DNA from: DTPU01 sp963827855
GTDB taxonomy: Bacteria > Planctomycetota > Phycisphaerae > Sedimentisphaerales > Anaerobacaceae
Assembly: GCA_963827855.1 (NCBI GenBank)
Contig: CAWHBY010000001.1
Coordinates: 1,178,001-1,242,000 of the forward strand
DNA length: 64,000 bases
Direction: 5' to 3'
The translations under genes and the position numbers were made by a program. The notes below the pieces were generated by a model. The model did not search any database, was not told the origin of the DNA, and saw only the letters and a list, made by a program, of their open reading frames with translations. This document shows, in pieces, positions 37,515 through 47,825 of this stretch (positions are counted from its first letter, which is position 1; every line of letters starts with the position of its first letter).

Positions 37515-38909
37515 TCAGCAGGCAAGGAGGATGATGACCACGATCAGCAGCAGGGCGGCTAGGGCCCAGCCTGCCACTGCGGTCCAGAACAGGGGCGTCG
37601 TCGACCATGGCCTCTGGTCTGGGGCGGCGGGGGGCTCTTCTGCGTCTCCGTCCTGGTCCAGGACTGCCAGCTCAGGGCCTGTGGCCAGCCCATGGGCCTG
37701 GGGCGGCGGCTGGCCACAGGCCACGGCCTGGAGGTCCTTGATCAGATCCGCAGCCGTGGCATACCGCTGGTTGCGATCCTTGGCCATGCACAGCTCGATG
37801 ATCTCGCTGATGCCGTTCGACAGTGCGGGGTTCACGTGGTCTGGCGGCACAAGGGGCTCTCTGATGTGCTTCTTCAGGATGGTGGCGATCTCCGGGCCCT
37901 CGAACGGTACCTTTCCAGTCACCATGTGGTAGAGGGTCGCGCCGAGGCTGTAGAGGTCTGCCCTGGCGTCGACGTCCTGTCCTGCGCGGATCTGCTCGGG
38001 CGAGATGTAGTAGGGCGTGCCGAAGGCCTTGCCCGCCTCTGCCTCTGCCGCCTCGCGATCGCTGACTGCCCGGGCCAGTCCCATGTCTGCCAGCTTGGCG
38101 ATGCCAGTCCTTGGTGATCAGGATGTTCTTGGGCTTGACGTCCCGGTGGATGAGCCCTGCCCGATGGGCGTGATCCAGGGCCGTGGCAATCTGAAGGCCG
38201 ATCGCCAGTGCCTCAGCCTCCCCATACGGTCCTTCCTTGACCAGCCGCTCGTGGACCGAGTGGCCTTCCACGTATTCCATGACGAAGAAGTGCATGTCCG
38301 CGTGTCTGCCGACGTCCAGGGCTGCCACGATGTTCGGGTGGTTGAGCTTCGCCGCGGCCCGGCCCTCTGCATAGAATCGGTCCACAAACTCAGGCATCTG
38401 GCTGAACTTCTTGGGCAGGATCTTGACGGCAACCACGCGGTCCAGACTGACCTGCCGGGCCTTGTACACAATGGCCATCGCGCCTGCCCCAGTCGCCCCA
38501 GCAACTGGTAACCGGGGATCTGCCTCGGGGAAGGGACGACCTTGACGATCCGTGCCGCGGCGGTCAGCCGGCTGCGGAGGATCGCCATGTCCACCGGCTT
38601 GACGATGTAGTCGTCTGCCCCGGATTCCAGACCCGCGACCATATCTTCTCGCGCGCCACGGCCGGTCAGGATGATCGTGTAGACGAAGGGCAGATTGAGG
38701 CTTCGCCGCATGCGGCGGCAGATCTCGACCCCGTCGATCAGGGGCATCTGCCAGTCCAGAATAGCGACCTGCGGCGCGTGGTTTTCCTGGAGCATCTGCC
38801 AGGCCTGTTGGCCATCCTGCGCAGTGACGACCTCGTAGCCCCACTGGCCGATGTTCTGGCTCAGGAGCGTCCGCCACATCGGATCATCATCAGCCACCAG
38901 CACCTTCAT
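37515..38909 (-). CDS. Receiver-Ser/Thr protein kinase fusion with C-terminal membrane anchor, two frameshifts
   Basis: About 465 codons. Start MKVLVADDDPMWRTLL with GAGGG upstream. Receiver domain (1-120; phospho-acceptor D52 in VAILDWQMP, Lys in YIVKPVD), then a Hanks-type kinase (about 135-395) with VAVKILPKKF (ATP lysine), HRDVKPKNIL (catalytic Asp), ADMGLAR (DFG equivalent) and GTPYYISPEQI, and one C-terminal TM helix (WTAVAGWALAALLLIVVIILL). Frame breaks near 38490 (one G lost from a G run, restoring GAGAMAIVYKARQ) and 38108 are compensatory. It starts 21 bp after the hybrid histidine kinase stop, so both are likely one operon and partners. Confidence 0.87.
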
Positions 38910-38930
38910 ACACACCCTCGATTCAGCCGA

Positions 38931-41900
38931 TCATCGCCGACCTTGTCTATCCGAATCCTTTGGAGGGGAATCCGCCGAAGGCCTTCCCAGGGCCGCCAAC
39001 TGCCGCATGAGCCGGTCCATCTCCTTGGCGAGCACAGGCCACGCCGCCTCAGCGCCGGCCAGGTCGCCCTCGTGCGCCAGGGTCTCGATCCGCATCGCCG
39101 CCGCTGCACATCGCTTGGCCCCAAAGATCTGGACGGATCCTCTGAGCGTATGCGCGGCCCGGTCCAGCTCTGCAAGGGCCTTGTCTGCAATGGCCTGCCG
39201 AATCCTCTCCATGAGCCTGGGACCCTCGACGCTGAACAGGTCGAGCAGTACGTCGAGGGTCTTGTCGCTTCCTCCGGCCCGTTTGAGGACCGTATCCCGG
39301 TCGAGTGTCTCTTCTTCGGAGGCCTCTGCCGCAGCCTTCGCCAGGCCATGGGCCCCGGCTGCCACCTCCACGGCTGAATACAGCTCCTCTGCGCGGATTG
39401 GCTTGGCGATGTATCCATCCATCCCTGCGGCCAGACACCGCTGGCGGTCTCCCTTCATGGCGTACGCCGTCATCGCAATGATCGGCATGTGACCGCCGGA
39501 TGCCTGTTCCCTCTGACGAATGCAGGCCGTGGCCTGGAATCCGTCCATCTCGGGCATCTGTATGTCCATGAGGACCACATCAAAGGAGCCTCGGTCCAGG
39601 GCCGCCACTGCCTCCTGGCCGTTGTAGGCCACAGTGACGCGGTGTCCCCGCTGTTCCAGCAGATCGACCGCGACCCTCTGATTGACCAGGCCGTCTTCAG
39701 CCAGCAGGATACGGAGCGGCGCCACCTGATCGCGCCTGTCGTGCTGAACAGGGACTTCGGTCTCTTTGTCGGAGGGGGCCACTCCGAGTACATCGCCTAT
39801 GGAGTCCAGCAGCTCCGAGTGCTTCACGGGCTTGATGAGGCAGTGGTCGATCCCCAGGCTCCGACACTGGACGACGTCCTCGGGATCACCGGCAGAGGAC
39901 AGCATGATGAGGGGGATCCGGCCCAGGTCCTGCGAGTTCCGTATCCTGCAGGCGAGTTCGAACCCGTCCATCGCGGGCATCATGCCATCCAGCAGCGCGA
40001 GCCCGTAGGGCTCGCCCTCGGCCGACGCCCTGGCCAATTCGGCCATGGCTGCAAGGCCGCTGTCCACGGCCGTGGGCCTCATCCGCCAACTGGCCAGCAT
40101 TTCCGAGAGGATCAGGCGGTTGGTCTCGTTGTCATCCACGATCAAGACCCGCATCCCTTGCAGCGTCTCCAGCCTCGCCGTGGGTGGGCCCAACCCTGCC
40201 TCTTGGAGGGAGAAGACGGCCGTGAAATGGAACGTGCTGCCTCTGCCAACCTCGCTGGCCAGCCAGAGGCGGCCACCCATGAGCGTCACGAGACGCGACG
40301 AGATGGCCAGCCCCAGGCCTGTGCCTCCGTACCTGCGGGACATGGAGCTGTCGGCCTGGCGGAAGGCCTCGAAGACGAGTCCCTGTTTCTCCACGGGGAT
40401 GCCGGGCCCTGTGTCGCTGACCGAGAAGAGCAGACGTACGCTGTGGTCGCTGGCGCCATCGGCCTTCACGGACACCACGATCTCACCCTGCTGCGTGAAC
40501 TTGATCGCATTGCCCACCAGATTCACGATCACCTGACAGAGGCGGCCGGGATCTCCAACCAGGTCGTCTGGCACGGTCGAAGGAATGTGGACGCTCAGCT
40601 CCAGGTCCTTCTCAGAGGCCCTTCCTGCCAGGCTGTGCAGGGTGTCGCCGAGGGTGTCCCGAAGGGAGAAGCTGGTCGATTCGAGCTCCAATCTGCCCGC
40701 CTCGATCCTGGAGAAGTCCAGGATGTCGTTCAGCAGGCGGAGCAGCGTCTCTGCGGACTGGCTGGCCAGGGTGAGGTATTTCTGCTGGTGGTCCGTGGGC
40801 TGGGCCTTGAGCAGCAGATCGATCATGCCGATTACGCCATTCATCGGAGTCCGGATCTCGTGACTCATGGTGGCCAGGAACTCGCTCTTGGTCCGGCTGG
40901 CCACCTCTGCGGCCTCCTTGGCTGCATGCAGCTCCGCCTCGGCCCGCTTGTGGTCGGTGATGTCCCGGGAGATGCCGAAGGTGCCGAGGATCTCTCCGGT
41001 GGGGCCGCGCAAGGGGATCTTGCTGGTGGAGACCCACGTCACGTGGCCATCCGGCCAGGTCTCCTTCTCTTCCTTGTCGAGCAGGGGCTGGCCCGATCGC
41101 AGGATCTCCTGCTCGTCGGCAAGGGCCTGCTGGCTGTGCTCCTCCGTGAAGAAGTCTGCGTCGGTCTTGCCCACTGCCTCGCTTGGATCGGAGAGCCCGA
41201 ACATACGGGCCATGGCCGTGTTGATCCTGATGAAGCGACTCTGGCGATCCTTGAAGTAGATGGTGTGGGGCAGGTTGTCCATCAAGACGCTGAGGAGGTA
41301 TCGCTCGTGTTCCAGGGCTACAGTGCGTTCCTTCACCCGCTGCTCGAGCTGCTCCCTAGCCTCTGCCAGGGCCTGCTCCGTCTTGCGCCGCTGGAGGAGC
41401 CTCCACATGCCCTGCATCAGCAGGGTCAGCTGCCGCACGTCCGATTCGTCGTAGGGTGCGGCCTTGTTCCCCACGCCGGCCACGACCACGATGCGTTCGC
41501 CGTCGAAGACCGGCACGTTCATGTGACGGACCACCTCCACGTGGCCCTCCGGATATCCCTTCTTGCAGGGATTCGGGGCCGCGTAGTCGTTGGTGATGAC
41601 CGGCCTTCGCTGCCGCACGGCCTCGCCCCACAGGCCGGTCTCTGCCACCGGATAGACGATCGGCTTGTCGATGATCGCGCACTGCTGCCATGGCCGTCTT
41701 GGACCAGGAGTGCATGGTGAGCACGGTCTCGTCCTCGTTCATGAAGGCCAGGTAGCCGATCTTGCTCTCGGTCAGCCGCACCGCCTCCTCCAGGGCGAAG
41801 TCCGTGATCTCCTGCAGGGAGGCTGCGGCCATCTGGCCGAGCTGAAGCAGGGCCTCAAGACGGGATTGTTCCAGGCGCAGGGCGCGTTCGGTACGCTGAA

Positions 41901-42027
41901 CCTCCTGCTCCCGTCCACTTCCGGATCCAGCGGACGATCCGTCTGCAGCGAGCTGCCCTGGCAAGTCGTTGTTGGGTCCCCCGGGACTTGCCGGCAATCG
42001 ACCTGAATCGGAGTCACTCGGGCTCAT
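38931..42027 (-). CDS. Hybrid histidine kinase: GAF-PAS-HisKA-HATPase-REC-REC-HPt, one frameshift
   Basis: About 1,032 codons. GAF domain (about 40-200; EEAVRLTESKIGYLAFMNEDE), coiled coil, PAS (about 245-365; LMDNLPHTIYFKDRQSRFIRIN), HisKA with SHEIRTPMNGV (His near residue 390), HATPase with the N box (VGNAIKF) and GTGLGLAISSRLV, two receivers (LALLDGMMPAMDG and VVLMDIQMPEMDG) and a C-terminal HPt domain (AAHTLRGSVQIFGAK). No TM helices are evident, so it is probably cytoplasmic. One break near 41690 splits the GAF domain; the next frame continues CAIIDKPIVYPVAETGLWGEAV. AGGGG precedes the ATG. The HPt could pass phosphate to the receiver of the downstream kinase. Confidence 0.9.
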
Positions 42028-42235
42028 GACGTGCCCCTGATGTTGAACCGGGCTTTCTCAAGCGATGCACCTCTCTGCGGTCCCGGCACAGCCATCGCTG
42101 GCGATGAAGCCTGGCCAGCAGGCTGTCCGACCTGGACCGATTGTAGCCTGCGGCCCTCAAGTCCACAATAGCACTTGCCAGCAGAGCCAGGGCAATCGCA
42201 AAGTCGGCCTGGCTGGGAAGCGTCTTTGGCTTCAT

Positions 42236-42508
42236 GCCGCGAATAACGCTAATGCACGCGAATGCTGGCGCGTGGGCGTAGGTATGGATATGGTCGTGGC
42301 ATCGCCGCCTGATCCACGGCTGCGCCGTGCCTTGGCGACCGTGTCGCCAAGGGCGACCTTCGTAGCGGGCTGCTTGTCCGAGCAAGCTCGGACCGCATCC
42401 CACTACTCGGCCTTGATCTGGCGGCTTAGGCTGTGGGCGATCCTCCGACCCACTCAAACCTCTCAACCCGGCGACAGCCATTCGCGTCTATTCGCGTTCA
42501 TTCGCGGC
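42236..42508. repeat. 273-bp element with 28-29 bp terminal inverted repeats (MITE-like)
   Basis: Left end 42236-42263 begins GCCGCGAATAACGC; right end 42480-42508 is its imperfect reverse complement (ending GTTCATTCGCGGC). Inside are strong hairpins: CCTTGGCGAC/GTCGCCAAGG with a 3-base loop (42330-42352) and CCGAGC-AA-GCTCGG (about 42380-42394). No coding capacity is recognised. It occupies the middle of a 634-bp gap between the divergent kinase and GH5 genes. Confidence 0.65.
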
Positions 42509-42577
42509 AAAACACTCCTTCAGTGCTCTTCCTGCACGTACAGGAGGAACTTTGCGTATGCCCTGCCAGCAGAGCCC

Positions 42578-42607
42578 CCTGGCAAAGAGGCGCGGACTGC
42601 GGTATAT
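42578..42607 (+). promoter_or_regulatory. Putative promoter CTGGCA-18-TATATT upstream of GH5
   Basis: CTGGCA (42578-42583) and TATATT (42602-42607) are spaced 18 bp, predicting a start near 42614 and a leader of about 48 nt before the GH5 ATG. Confidence 0.35.
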
Positions 42608-42661
42608 TCTGATGCGATGGCAGGTACTCAACCATTCACCAGTAGAGACCGGGAGGCTCAT

Positions 42662-44263
42662 ATGGCAGGCGTCAGTGTTGTCCGAGGTATAGTAGCGGTC
42701 ATGGCGATGGCCTCCGTGCTGGCTGCGGAGCAGGGTCCTTACTTGGGCAAGCCGTTCGCCGGTCAGACCCGGACGATCCCCGGCCGCGTGGAGGCGGAGC
42801 TGTACGACACGGGCGGCGAGGCCGTGGCGTATCACGATTCGGACTCGACCAACAGCGGCAGTGGGATGTTGAACAAGGGCGAAAGCGACGTCGACAAGTT
42901 CAGGAAAGACGAGGCCGTGGATCTCTCGTACGCCAAGGCCGGGATCGACAAGACCATCGATGGCCAGGATGGGAAGCCCGGTGAGCTGTACCTGGGCTGG
43001 ACCGCACCTGGAGAATGGGTCAAGTACACGGTCCAGGTGGAGCGGTCCGGCGCCTATGTCGTGGCAGCCCATCTCTCGTCGCGGTTTGACGATGCAGTCA
43101 TCTCGCTGGCCTTCGACGGCGTGGACAAGACCGGTCCGATCGCCGTGCCCACCACGTCGCACTGGCACAAGTGGAGGATCGTAGACCCTCTCTGCGAAGT
43201 GACCCTCGACAAGGGCCTGCACACCATGGTCCTCTCGATCCTCAAGCAGGGGAACATGAACATCGACTACCTGGACTTCATCCCCAAGGATAAGGCCAGG
43301 TCGAGCACGCCAGCCGTCGCGCAGGCCGACGCAAAGGCCTTCAGCCAGGCTGCGAGGGTTGGCCGGTGCGTGAACGTCCTGGGATACGACCCCATCTGGG
43401 ATAGTCGTGAGAAGGCCCGTTTCCAGGAGAAGTACTTCCGTCTGATCCACGAGGCCGGTTTCCAGAGCATCCGGGTGAACCTGCATGCCCTCAATAGGAT
43501 GGATAGCGAGTACCGGCTCAGCGATTCCTGGTGGCAGGTGACCGACTGGATCGTGAAGAACGCCCTGGCCAATCAACTGGCCGTGATCCTGGACCTGCAC
43601 AACTTCACGGACGTGGCCAGCGACCCGAACGCCTTCAGGCCCAAGATCATGGCCTTCTGGAAGCAGGTGTCCGAGCACTACAAGGATGCGCCGGATGCGG
43701 TCCTGTTCGAGCTGCTCAACGAGCCCAACGGCAAGCTGAATGCCCCCCTCTGGAACGAGTTTCTGGCGGACATGCTCAAGATCATCAGGCAGACCAACCC
43801 GACCCGGACCATCGTTGTGGGCCCCGCCTCCTGGAACGGCATCACTGCACTGCCCACCCTGAAGCTCCCTGAGGCAGACCGCAACCTCATCGTGACCGTG
43901 CACTACTACCAACCGATGAACTTCACGCATCAGGGCGCACCGTGGTCCAGGTCCACGGCCAACCTGTCCGGCGTGACCTGGGGCACGAACGAGGAGATGC
44001 GCAAGGCCGACGAGGACCTCTGGAAGGCGAACCGCTGGGCAAAGGAGAACCGCCGTCCCCTCTTTTTGGGCGAGTTCGGCGCCTATGACAAGGCAGAGAT
44101 GCAGTACCGGACCCTCTACATCAGCTACATCGCCCGTACTGCAGAGACCCTGGGCTGGGCCTGGGGCCACTGGCAGTTCGACTCCGACTTCATCGTCTAT
44201 GACATCCCCAAGGACCAGTGGGTGACCCCCATCCTGACGGCCCTGATCCCGCAGGTGCCTTGA
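42662..44263 (+). CDS. Secreted CBM6-GH5 endoglucanase/mannanase-like enzyme
   Basis: 533 residues. Signal peptide MAGVSVVRGIVAVMAMASVLAA with GGGAGG upstream; a much longer upstream frame crosses the TIR element and is rejected. CBM6-like carbohydrate-binding domain (about 40-208; RVEAELYDTGGEAVAYHDSD, LYLGWTAPGEWVKYTV) followed by a GH5 barrel (about 235-530): IRVNLHALNRM, VILDLHNF, the acid/base E354 in LFELLNEPNG, VTVHYYQPMNF and the nucleophile in PLFLGEFGAYDK. Substrate is a beta-1,4-linked glycan by family; not resolved further. It heads a probable operon with the aldolase 13 bp downstream. Confidence 0.92.
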   Translation: MAGVSVVRGIVAVMAMASVLAAEQGPYLGKPFAGQTRTIPGRVEAELYDTGGEAVAYHDSDSTNSGSGMLNKGESDVDKFRKDEAVDLSYAKAGIDKTIDGQDGKPGELYLGWTAPGEWVKYTVQVERSGAYVVAAHLSSRFDDAVISLAFDGVDKTGPIAVPTTSHWHKWRIVDPLCEVTLDKGLHTMVLSILKQGNMNIDYLDFIPKDKARSSTPAVAQADAKAFSQAARVGRCVNVLGYDPIWDSREKARFQEKYFRLIHEAGFQSIRVNLHALNRMDSEYRLSDSWWQVTDWIVKNALANQLAVILDLHNFTDVASDPNAFRPKIMAFWKQVSEHYKDAPDAVLFELLNEPNGKLNAPLWNEFLADMLKIIRQTNPTRTIVVGPASWNGITALPTLKLPEADRNLIVTVHYYQPMNFTHQGAPWSRSTANLSGVTWGTNEEMRKADEDLWKANRWAKENRRPLFLGEFGAYDKAEMQYRTLYISYIARTAETLGWAWGHWQFDSDFIVYDIPKDQWVTPILTALIPQVP

Positions 44264-44276
44264 GCCTGGAGCGAGG

Positions 44277-45191
44277 ATGGCATCGACCCCTTCCATCCAC
44301 CGGATCATGATCAGGGCACGGGACGCGGGCCTGGCTGTGCCGGCCTTCAACATCCCGTACCTTCCCATGATGGAGCCTGTGGTGCGGGCCATCGTGGAAC
44401 AGGACGTCTTCGGCCTGATCACGACAGCCAGGCTCGAGTGGATCAAGTTCGAAAGCGGGGGGCTGGTCCATGTCCTTGAGGAATACCGCCGCTGGGAGAG
44501 GCCGGGCTACGTGGGCCTCCACCTCGATCACGTCCCTGCCATTGATGAGGACGGCCTCCATGTGGACTACCTGCCCGTCATCAGGCAGGCGATCGAGCTG
44601 GGCTACGCCTCCGTGATGATCGATGGCTCTCGCCTGGCCCTGGAAGAGAACATCGCAGCCACGCGCAAAGTGGTGGACCTGGCCCACGCCTCGCAGGTCG
44701 CCTGTGAGGCAGAGCTGGGCGCGGTGCTGGGACACGAGGCAGGCCCGATGCCACCTTACGACGAGCTGTTCGCGTCCGGGCTGGGCTTCACTGACGTTGG
44801 CCAGTGCAGCCGTTTTGTCCGCGAGACCGGCTGCGACTGGCTGTCTGTGGCGATCGGCAATCTGCACGGTGCGGTCACCGGTGCTGCCAAGGACACAAAG
44901 AAGATCGAGGCCAGGCTGAACCTTGAGCACCTGGATCGATTGCGCGAGGCAGCCGGCATACCGCTGGTGCTTCACGGCGGTTCGGGGATCCGCAGGGAGT
45001 ACCTGCTGGGCGCGATCGGGAAGGGCATCGCGAAGGTCAACGTGGCTGCCGATATCCGGCAGGCCTACGAATCCAGCCTGCGTGCCAAGGGCGACGTGGC
45101 AGCGGCCCAGCAGGCGGTGTATGATCGAACGACTTGGCTGCTGCGCGAGTACTTCACTGTGACGGGATCTCGCTGCCTGATTGCAGGGTAG
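44277..45191 (+). CDS. Class II fructose/tagatose-bisphosphate aldolase-family protein
   Basis: 304 residues, no signal peptide. Zn and active-site motifs of the class II family are present: VPAFNI near the start, GLHLDHVPAID (Zn His and Asp), SVMIDGSRLALEENI, CEAELGAVLGHE, SVAIGNLHGA (Zn His) and PLVLHGGSGI. Class II aldolases split ketose (bis)phosphates to DHAP and an aldehyde. Being followed 4 bp later by an FGGY sugar kinase suggests a specific sugar-phosphate substrate from that pathway more than glycolysis. GAGG lies just before the ATG. Confidence 0.87.
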   Translation: MASTPSIHRIMIRARDAGLAVPAFNIPYLPMMEPVVRAIVEQDVFGLITTARLEWIKFESGGLVHVLEEYRRWERPGYVGLHLDHVPAIDEDGLHVDYLPVIRQAIELGYASVMIDGSRLALEENIAATRKVVDLAHASQVACEAELGAVLGHEAGPMPPYDELFASGLGFTDVGQCSRFVRETGCDWLSVAIGNLHGAVTGAAKDTKKIEARLNLEHLDRLREAAGIPLVLHGGSGIRREYLLGAIGKGIAKVNVAADIRQAYESSLRAKGDVAAAQQAVYDRTTWLLREYFTVTGSRCLIAG

Positions 45192-45195
45192 GGAT

Positions 45196-46725
45196 ATGAG
45201 CCTGCTGGGAATCGACGTCGGGACGAGCGGCTGCAAGGCCGTGTTGTTCGGGGAAGATGGCCGGGTCCTGGCCTCAGCGTACCAGGAGTACGATATCCAG
45301 CGCCCCCAGCCCGGCTGGGCAGAGCTGGACGCCCCGGACGTGTGGCAGCGAATCAGACTCGCTCTGGCTGCGGTCGCAGCGAGTTCGAGGACCGATCCGG
45401 TGCAGGCCTTGTGTGTCTCCTCCATGGGAGAGGCCACCGTACCCGTGACGCGGGATCGCCGCATCCTGGGACCCTCTCTGACCTACTCCGATGCGCGTGG
45501 CCAGGAGTACCTCCGCAGCCTGGCAGCAGGGATCGGGGACCCGGCGTTGTATGACATCAACGGAAACGCCCTGGGTAACCACTACAGCCTGACCAAGCTC
45601 ATGTGGACCCGGGACCACCGGCCCGACCTGTACGCCGCTGCAGACAAGTTCCTGCATTGGAGCAGCCTTGTGGCCTTCATGCTCGGGGCGGATGCTGCCG
45701 TGGACTACTCCCTGGCCAACCGCACCCTGTTGTTCGACCTGGAGACCAGGGACTGGTCAGCGGAGTTGCTTGGATGGGCAGGCCTGGATCCCTCCAAGCT
45801 GCCTTTCACGGTGCCGACGGGCTGCGTGGTGGGCGAGACCGGCGGCACCTCGATCGCTGAGATCGGCCTTCCTGCAGGGATCCCGATTGTCAGCGGGCCG
45901 CACGACCAGTGCGCCAATGCCGTGGGATGCGGCGTGATCAGCGAGGATCTCGCCATGTACGGGATGGGGACAGTCCTGTGTGCGGTGCCGGTGTTCAGCA
46001 AGCGGCCCGACACAGCGGCCATGCTGGCCCGCGGCCTCAACACCGAGCACCACGCGGTCTCTGACACGTACGTGAGTTTCATGTTCAACCAGGGCGGGGC
46101 CCTGCTGAAGTGGTACAGGGACACGGTCGCCTCCGTGGAACGCGGCCAGGCCCTTGCAGAAGGGCGGGACATCTACGCCAGCCTGATCGCCGAGATGCCC
46201 GAAGGTCCAAGTGCCGTGATGGCGCTTCCCCATTTCTCTCCCACCGGCCCGCCCCAGTTCATCTCCGACTCCTGCGGGGTCTTGGCCGGACTGACCCTCG
46301 AGACCACGCGGGGCGAGATCCTCAAGGGCCTGATCGAAGGAGCGACGTTCTACATCCGTGCATGTATCGAGTCCCTGCCCGGCGTGGGGATCGAGGTGGA
46401 CCGTTTTCATGCCGTGGGCGGCGGAACCAAGTCCGACGCCTGGGTGCAGCTCAGTGCGGACGTCCTGGGCAAGCCGTTCGTGCGGCCGCGGATCACAGAG
46501 GCGGGCGCGCTGGGAGCGGCGATCCTGGCAGGGGCCGCGGCAGGCGCGTTTTCGTCCGTGACCGAGGGCTGCAGTGCCATGGTCCACCTGGACCGAACCT
46601 TCGAGCCCGTTCAGGAGAGGGTCGAGGCATATGATGTCCGCTTCGTGGAGTACCAGCGCCTGTGGCCCCTCATGGCCGACTACTTGAGAGAGCTGGCCAA
46701 GAGTGCCGACCGGGAAGCCGGTTAA
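45196..46725 (+). CDS. FGGY-family carbohydrate kinase (xylulokinase-like)
   Basis: 509 residues from ATG 45196, preceded by AGGGTAGGG. ATPase-fold phosphate motifs: LLGIDVGTSGCKAVLF at the start, YSDARGQEY, the catalytic Asp in VSGPHDQCANAVGCG, YGMGTVLC and VGGGTKSDAWVQLSADVLGKP. Phosphorylates a free sugar or polyol in the cytoplasm, feeding the co-transcribed aldolase. Exact sugar unknown; xylulokinase is the closest general match, but the aldolase partner argues for a ketohexose or deoxy sugar. Confidence 0.88.
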   Translation: MSLLGIDVGTSGCKAVLFGEDGRVLASAYQEYDIQRPQPGWAELDAPDVWQRIRLALAAVAASSRTDPVQALCVSSMGEATVPVTRDRRILGPSLTYSDARGQEYLRSLAAGIGDPALYDINGNALGNHYSLTKLMWTRDHRPDLYAAADKFLHWSSLVAFMLGADAAVDYSLANRTLLFDLETRDWSAELLGWAGLDPSKLPFTVPTGCVVGETGGTSIAEIGLPAGIPIVSGPHDQCANAVGCGVISEDLAMYGMGTVLCAVPVFSKRPDTAAMLARGLNTEHHAVSDTYVSFMFNQGGALLKWYRDTVASVERGQALAEGRDIYASLIAEMPEGPSAVMALPHFSPTGPPQFISDSCGVLAGLTLETTRGEILKGLIEGATFYIRACIESLPGVGIEVDRFHAVGGGTKSDAWVQLSADVLGKPFVRPRITEAGALGAAILAGAAAGAFSSVTEGCSAMVHLDRTFEPVQERVEAYDVRFVEYQRLWPLMADYLRELAKSADREAG

Positions 46726-46769
46726 TGAGGGTAGAATCCAGAATCCAGAATGAAGATGGCCGGAGAGAC

Positions 46770-47666
46770 ATGGCGCGAGGCGCGGCTGCGATAGTCGCTG
46801 TGTTCTGCCTGATACGAGGGGTGGCCTCGGGGGCGCCGGTGGGCCTTGAGGTCGGCCAGCGATGGCAGTACAAGCACGACGGTCCGAGGCCTGGCAGCAT
46901 GGAGCCCAATGCCATCGACGGCGAGCGGATCGTCTGGGTTATCGGTCAGGGGTTGGGCAGCGGGGAGCAGGGAAGGGCGCAGTGGGTCATTGAAGAGCGT
47001 TTCACCAACAACCAGCAGGTGGTGGGGCGGCTATGCGTTGATCTGGATGGGTTCTTGACGGCCATCGAGATCCAAAACGAGAAAGGGGAGAAGGCCAGGC
47101 TTCGATATGACCCGCCTGTACCCTACCAGCCCACGGACATGAACGTGGGCGAGGTGAAGACCATAGAGACCACACTGCGCATGGATTCACCCAGCTTCGC
47201 CATACCCAACAAGACTCGCGTTGAGCGGCTCGGCGACGAGACGGTCAGAACCCCGGCAGGGGAGTTCCCCAACTGCCTGCACTTCAGAAGCATGACCTGC
47301 TCCACCATCGACGTCAAGATCGCCAAGATCCCCATGACCGAGGAGCGGGAGCAGTGGTTTCATCCGTCAGCCAAGGGCATGGTCAAGGAGGTCTATCGCA
47401 AGGGTCCGGTCAAGTTCCTGACTTGGTCGCGACCTGGGTATACGGCCACAAGCACACTGATAGCCCTGGCCAATGAGAAGCCGGACTCCTCGGTTAGCGA
47501 CTCTGTGCAGACCTACGCCGAACGCAGTGGTCCACAGAAGCCGCCTCCATCGCCTCTCGGACCTGATCGCCTGCGATCAGGGGCGGCGATCCTGGTTGCC
47601 ATGGCCCTCCTCGCGGTCGCTCTCGCATGGAATCGACACGCCCGTCGCAGCCGGGGCAGACGCTGA
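46770..47666 (+). CDS. Exported membrane-anchored protein of unknown function (DUF3108/TapB-like)
   Basis: 298 residues. The chosen ATG gives MARGAAAIVAVFCLIRGVASG with GGAGAG upstream; an ATG overlapping the kinase stop (46725) is an alternative that would add a charged stretch before the signal. The middle reads GDETVRTPAGEFPNCLHFRS...EREQWFHPSAKGMVKEVYRK, a pattern seen in DUF3108/TapB-like periplasmic proteins. A TM helix (AAILVAMALLAVALAW) and basic tail RHARRSRGRR end the protein, suggesting C-terminal anchoring. Heptamers GAATCCA, GAATCCA, GAATGAA lie at 46734-46754. Confidence 0.65.
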   Translation: MARGAAAIVAVFCLIRGVASGAPVGLEVGQRWQYKHDGPRPGSMEPNAIDGERIVWVIGQGLGSGEQGRAQWVIEERFTNNQQVVGRLCVDLDGFLTAIEIQNEKGEKARLRYDPPVPYQPTDMNVGEVKTIETTLRMDSPSFAIPNKTRVERLGDETVRTPAGEFPNCLHFRSMTCSTIDVKIAKIPMTEEREQWFHPSAKGMVKEVYRKGPVKFLTWSRPGYTATSTLIALANEKPDSSVSDSVQTYAERSGPQKPPPSPLGPDRLRSGAAILVAMALLAVALAWNRHARRSRGRR

Positions 47667-47825
47667 ATCAATCCAAAGGTGCCATACAGAAGGATGTTCG
47701 CCACTACGCAGGCCCTAATCTTCAGGTTTCTGTTGGGGCTTTGGACGGACGGATGTCGCACTGTACAGGGGGAGGGAAGTTGGGCCCATAGGTGTTGAAT
47801 AGTCCAGAGAAGGAGAACACGCTCC

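Noticed and set aside
42065..42661. Upstream extension of the GH5 gene
   Set aside because: It translates the TIR element and precedes a good ribosome site and signal peptide at 42662.
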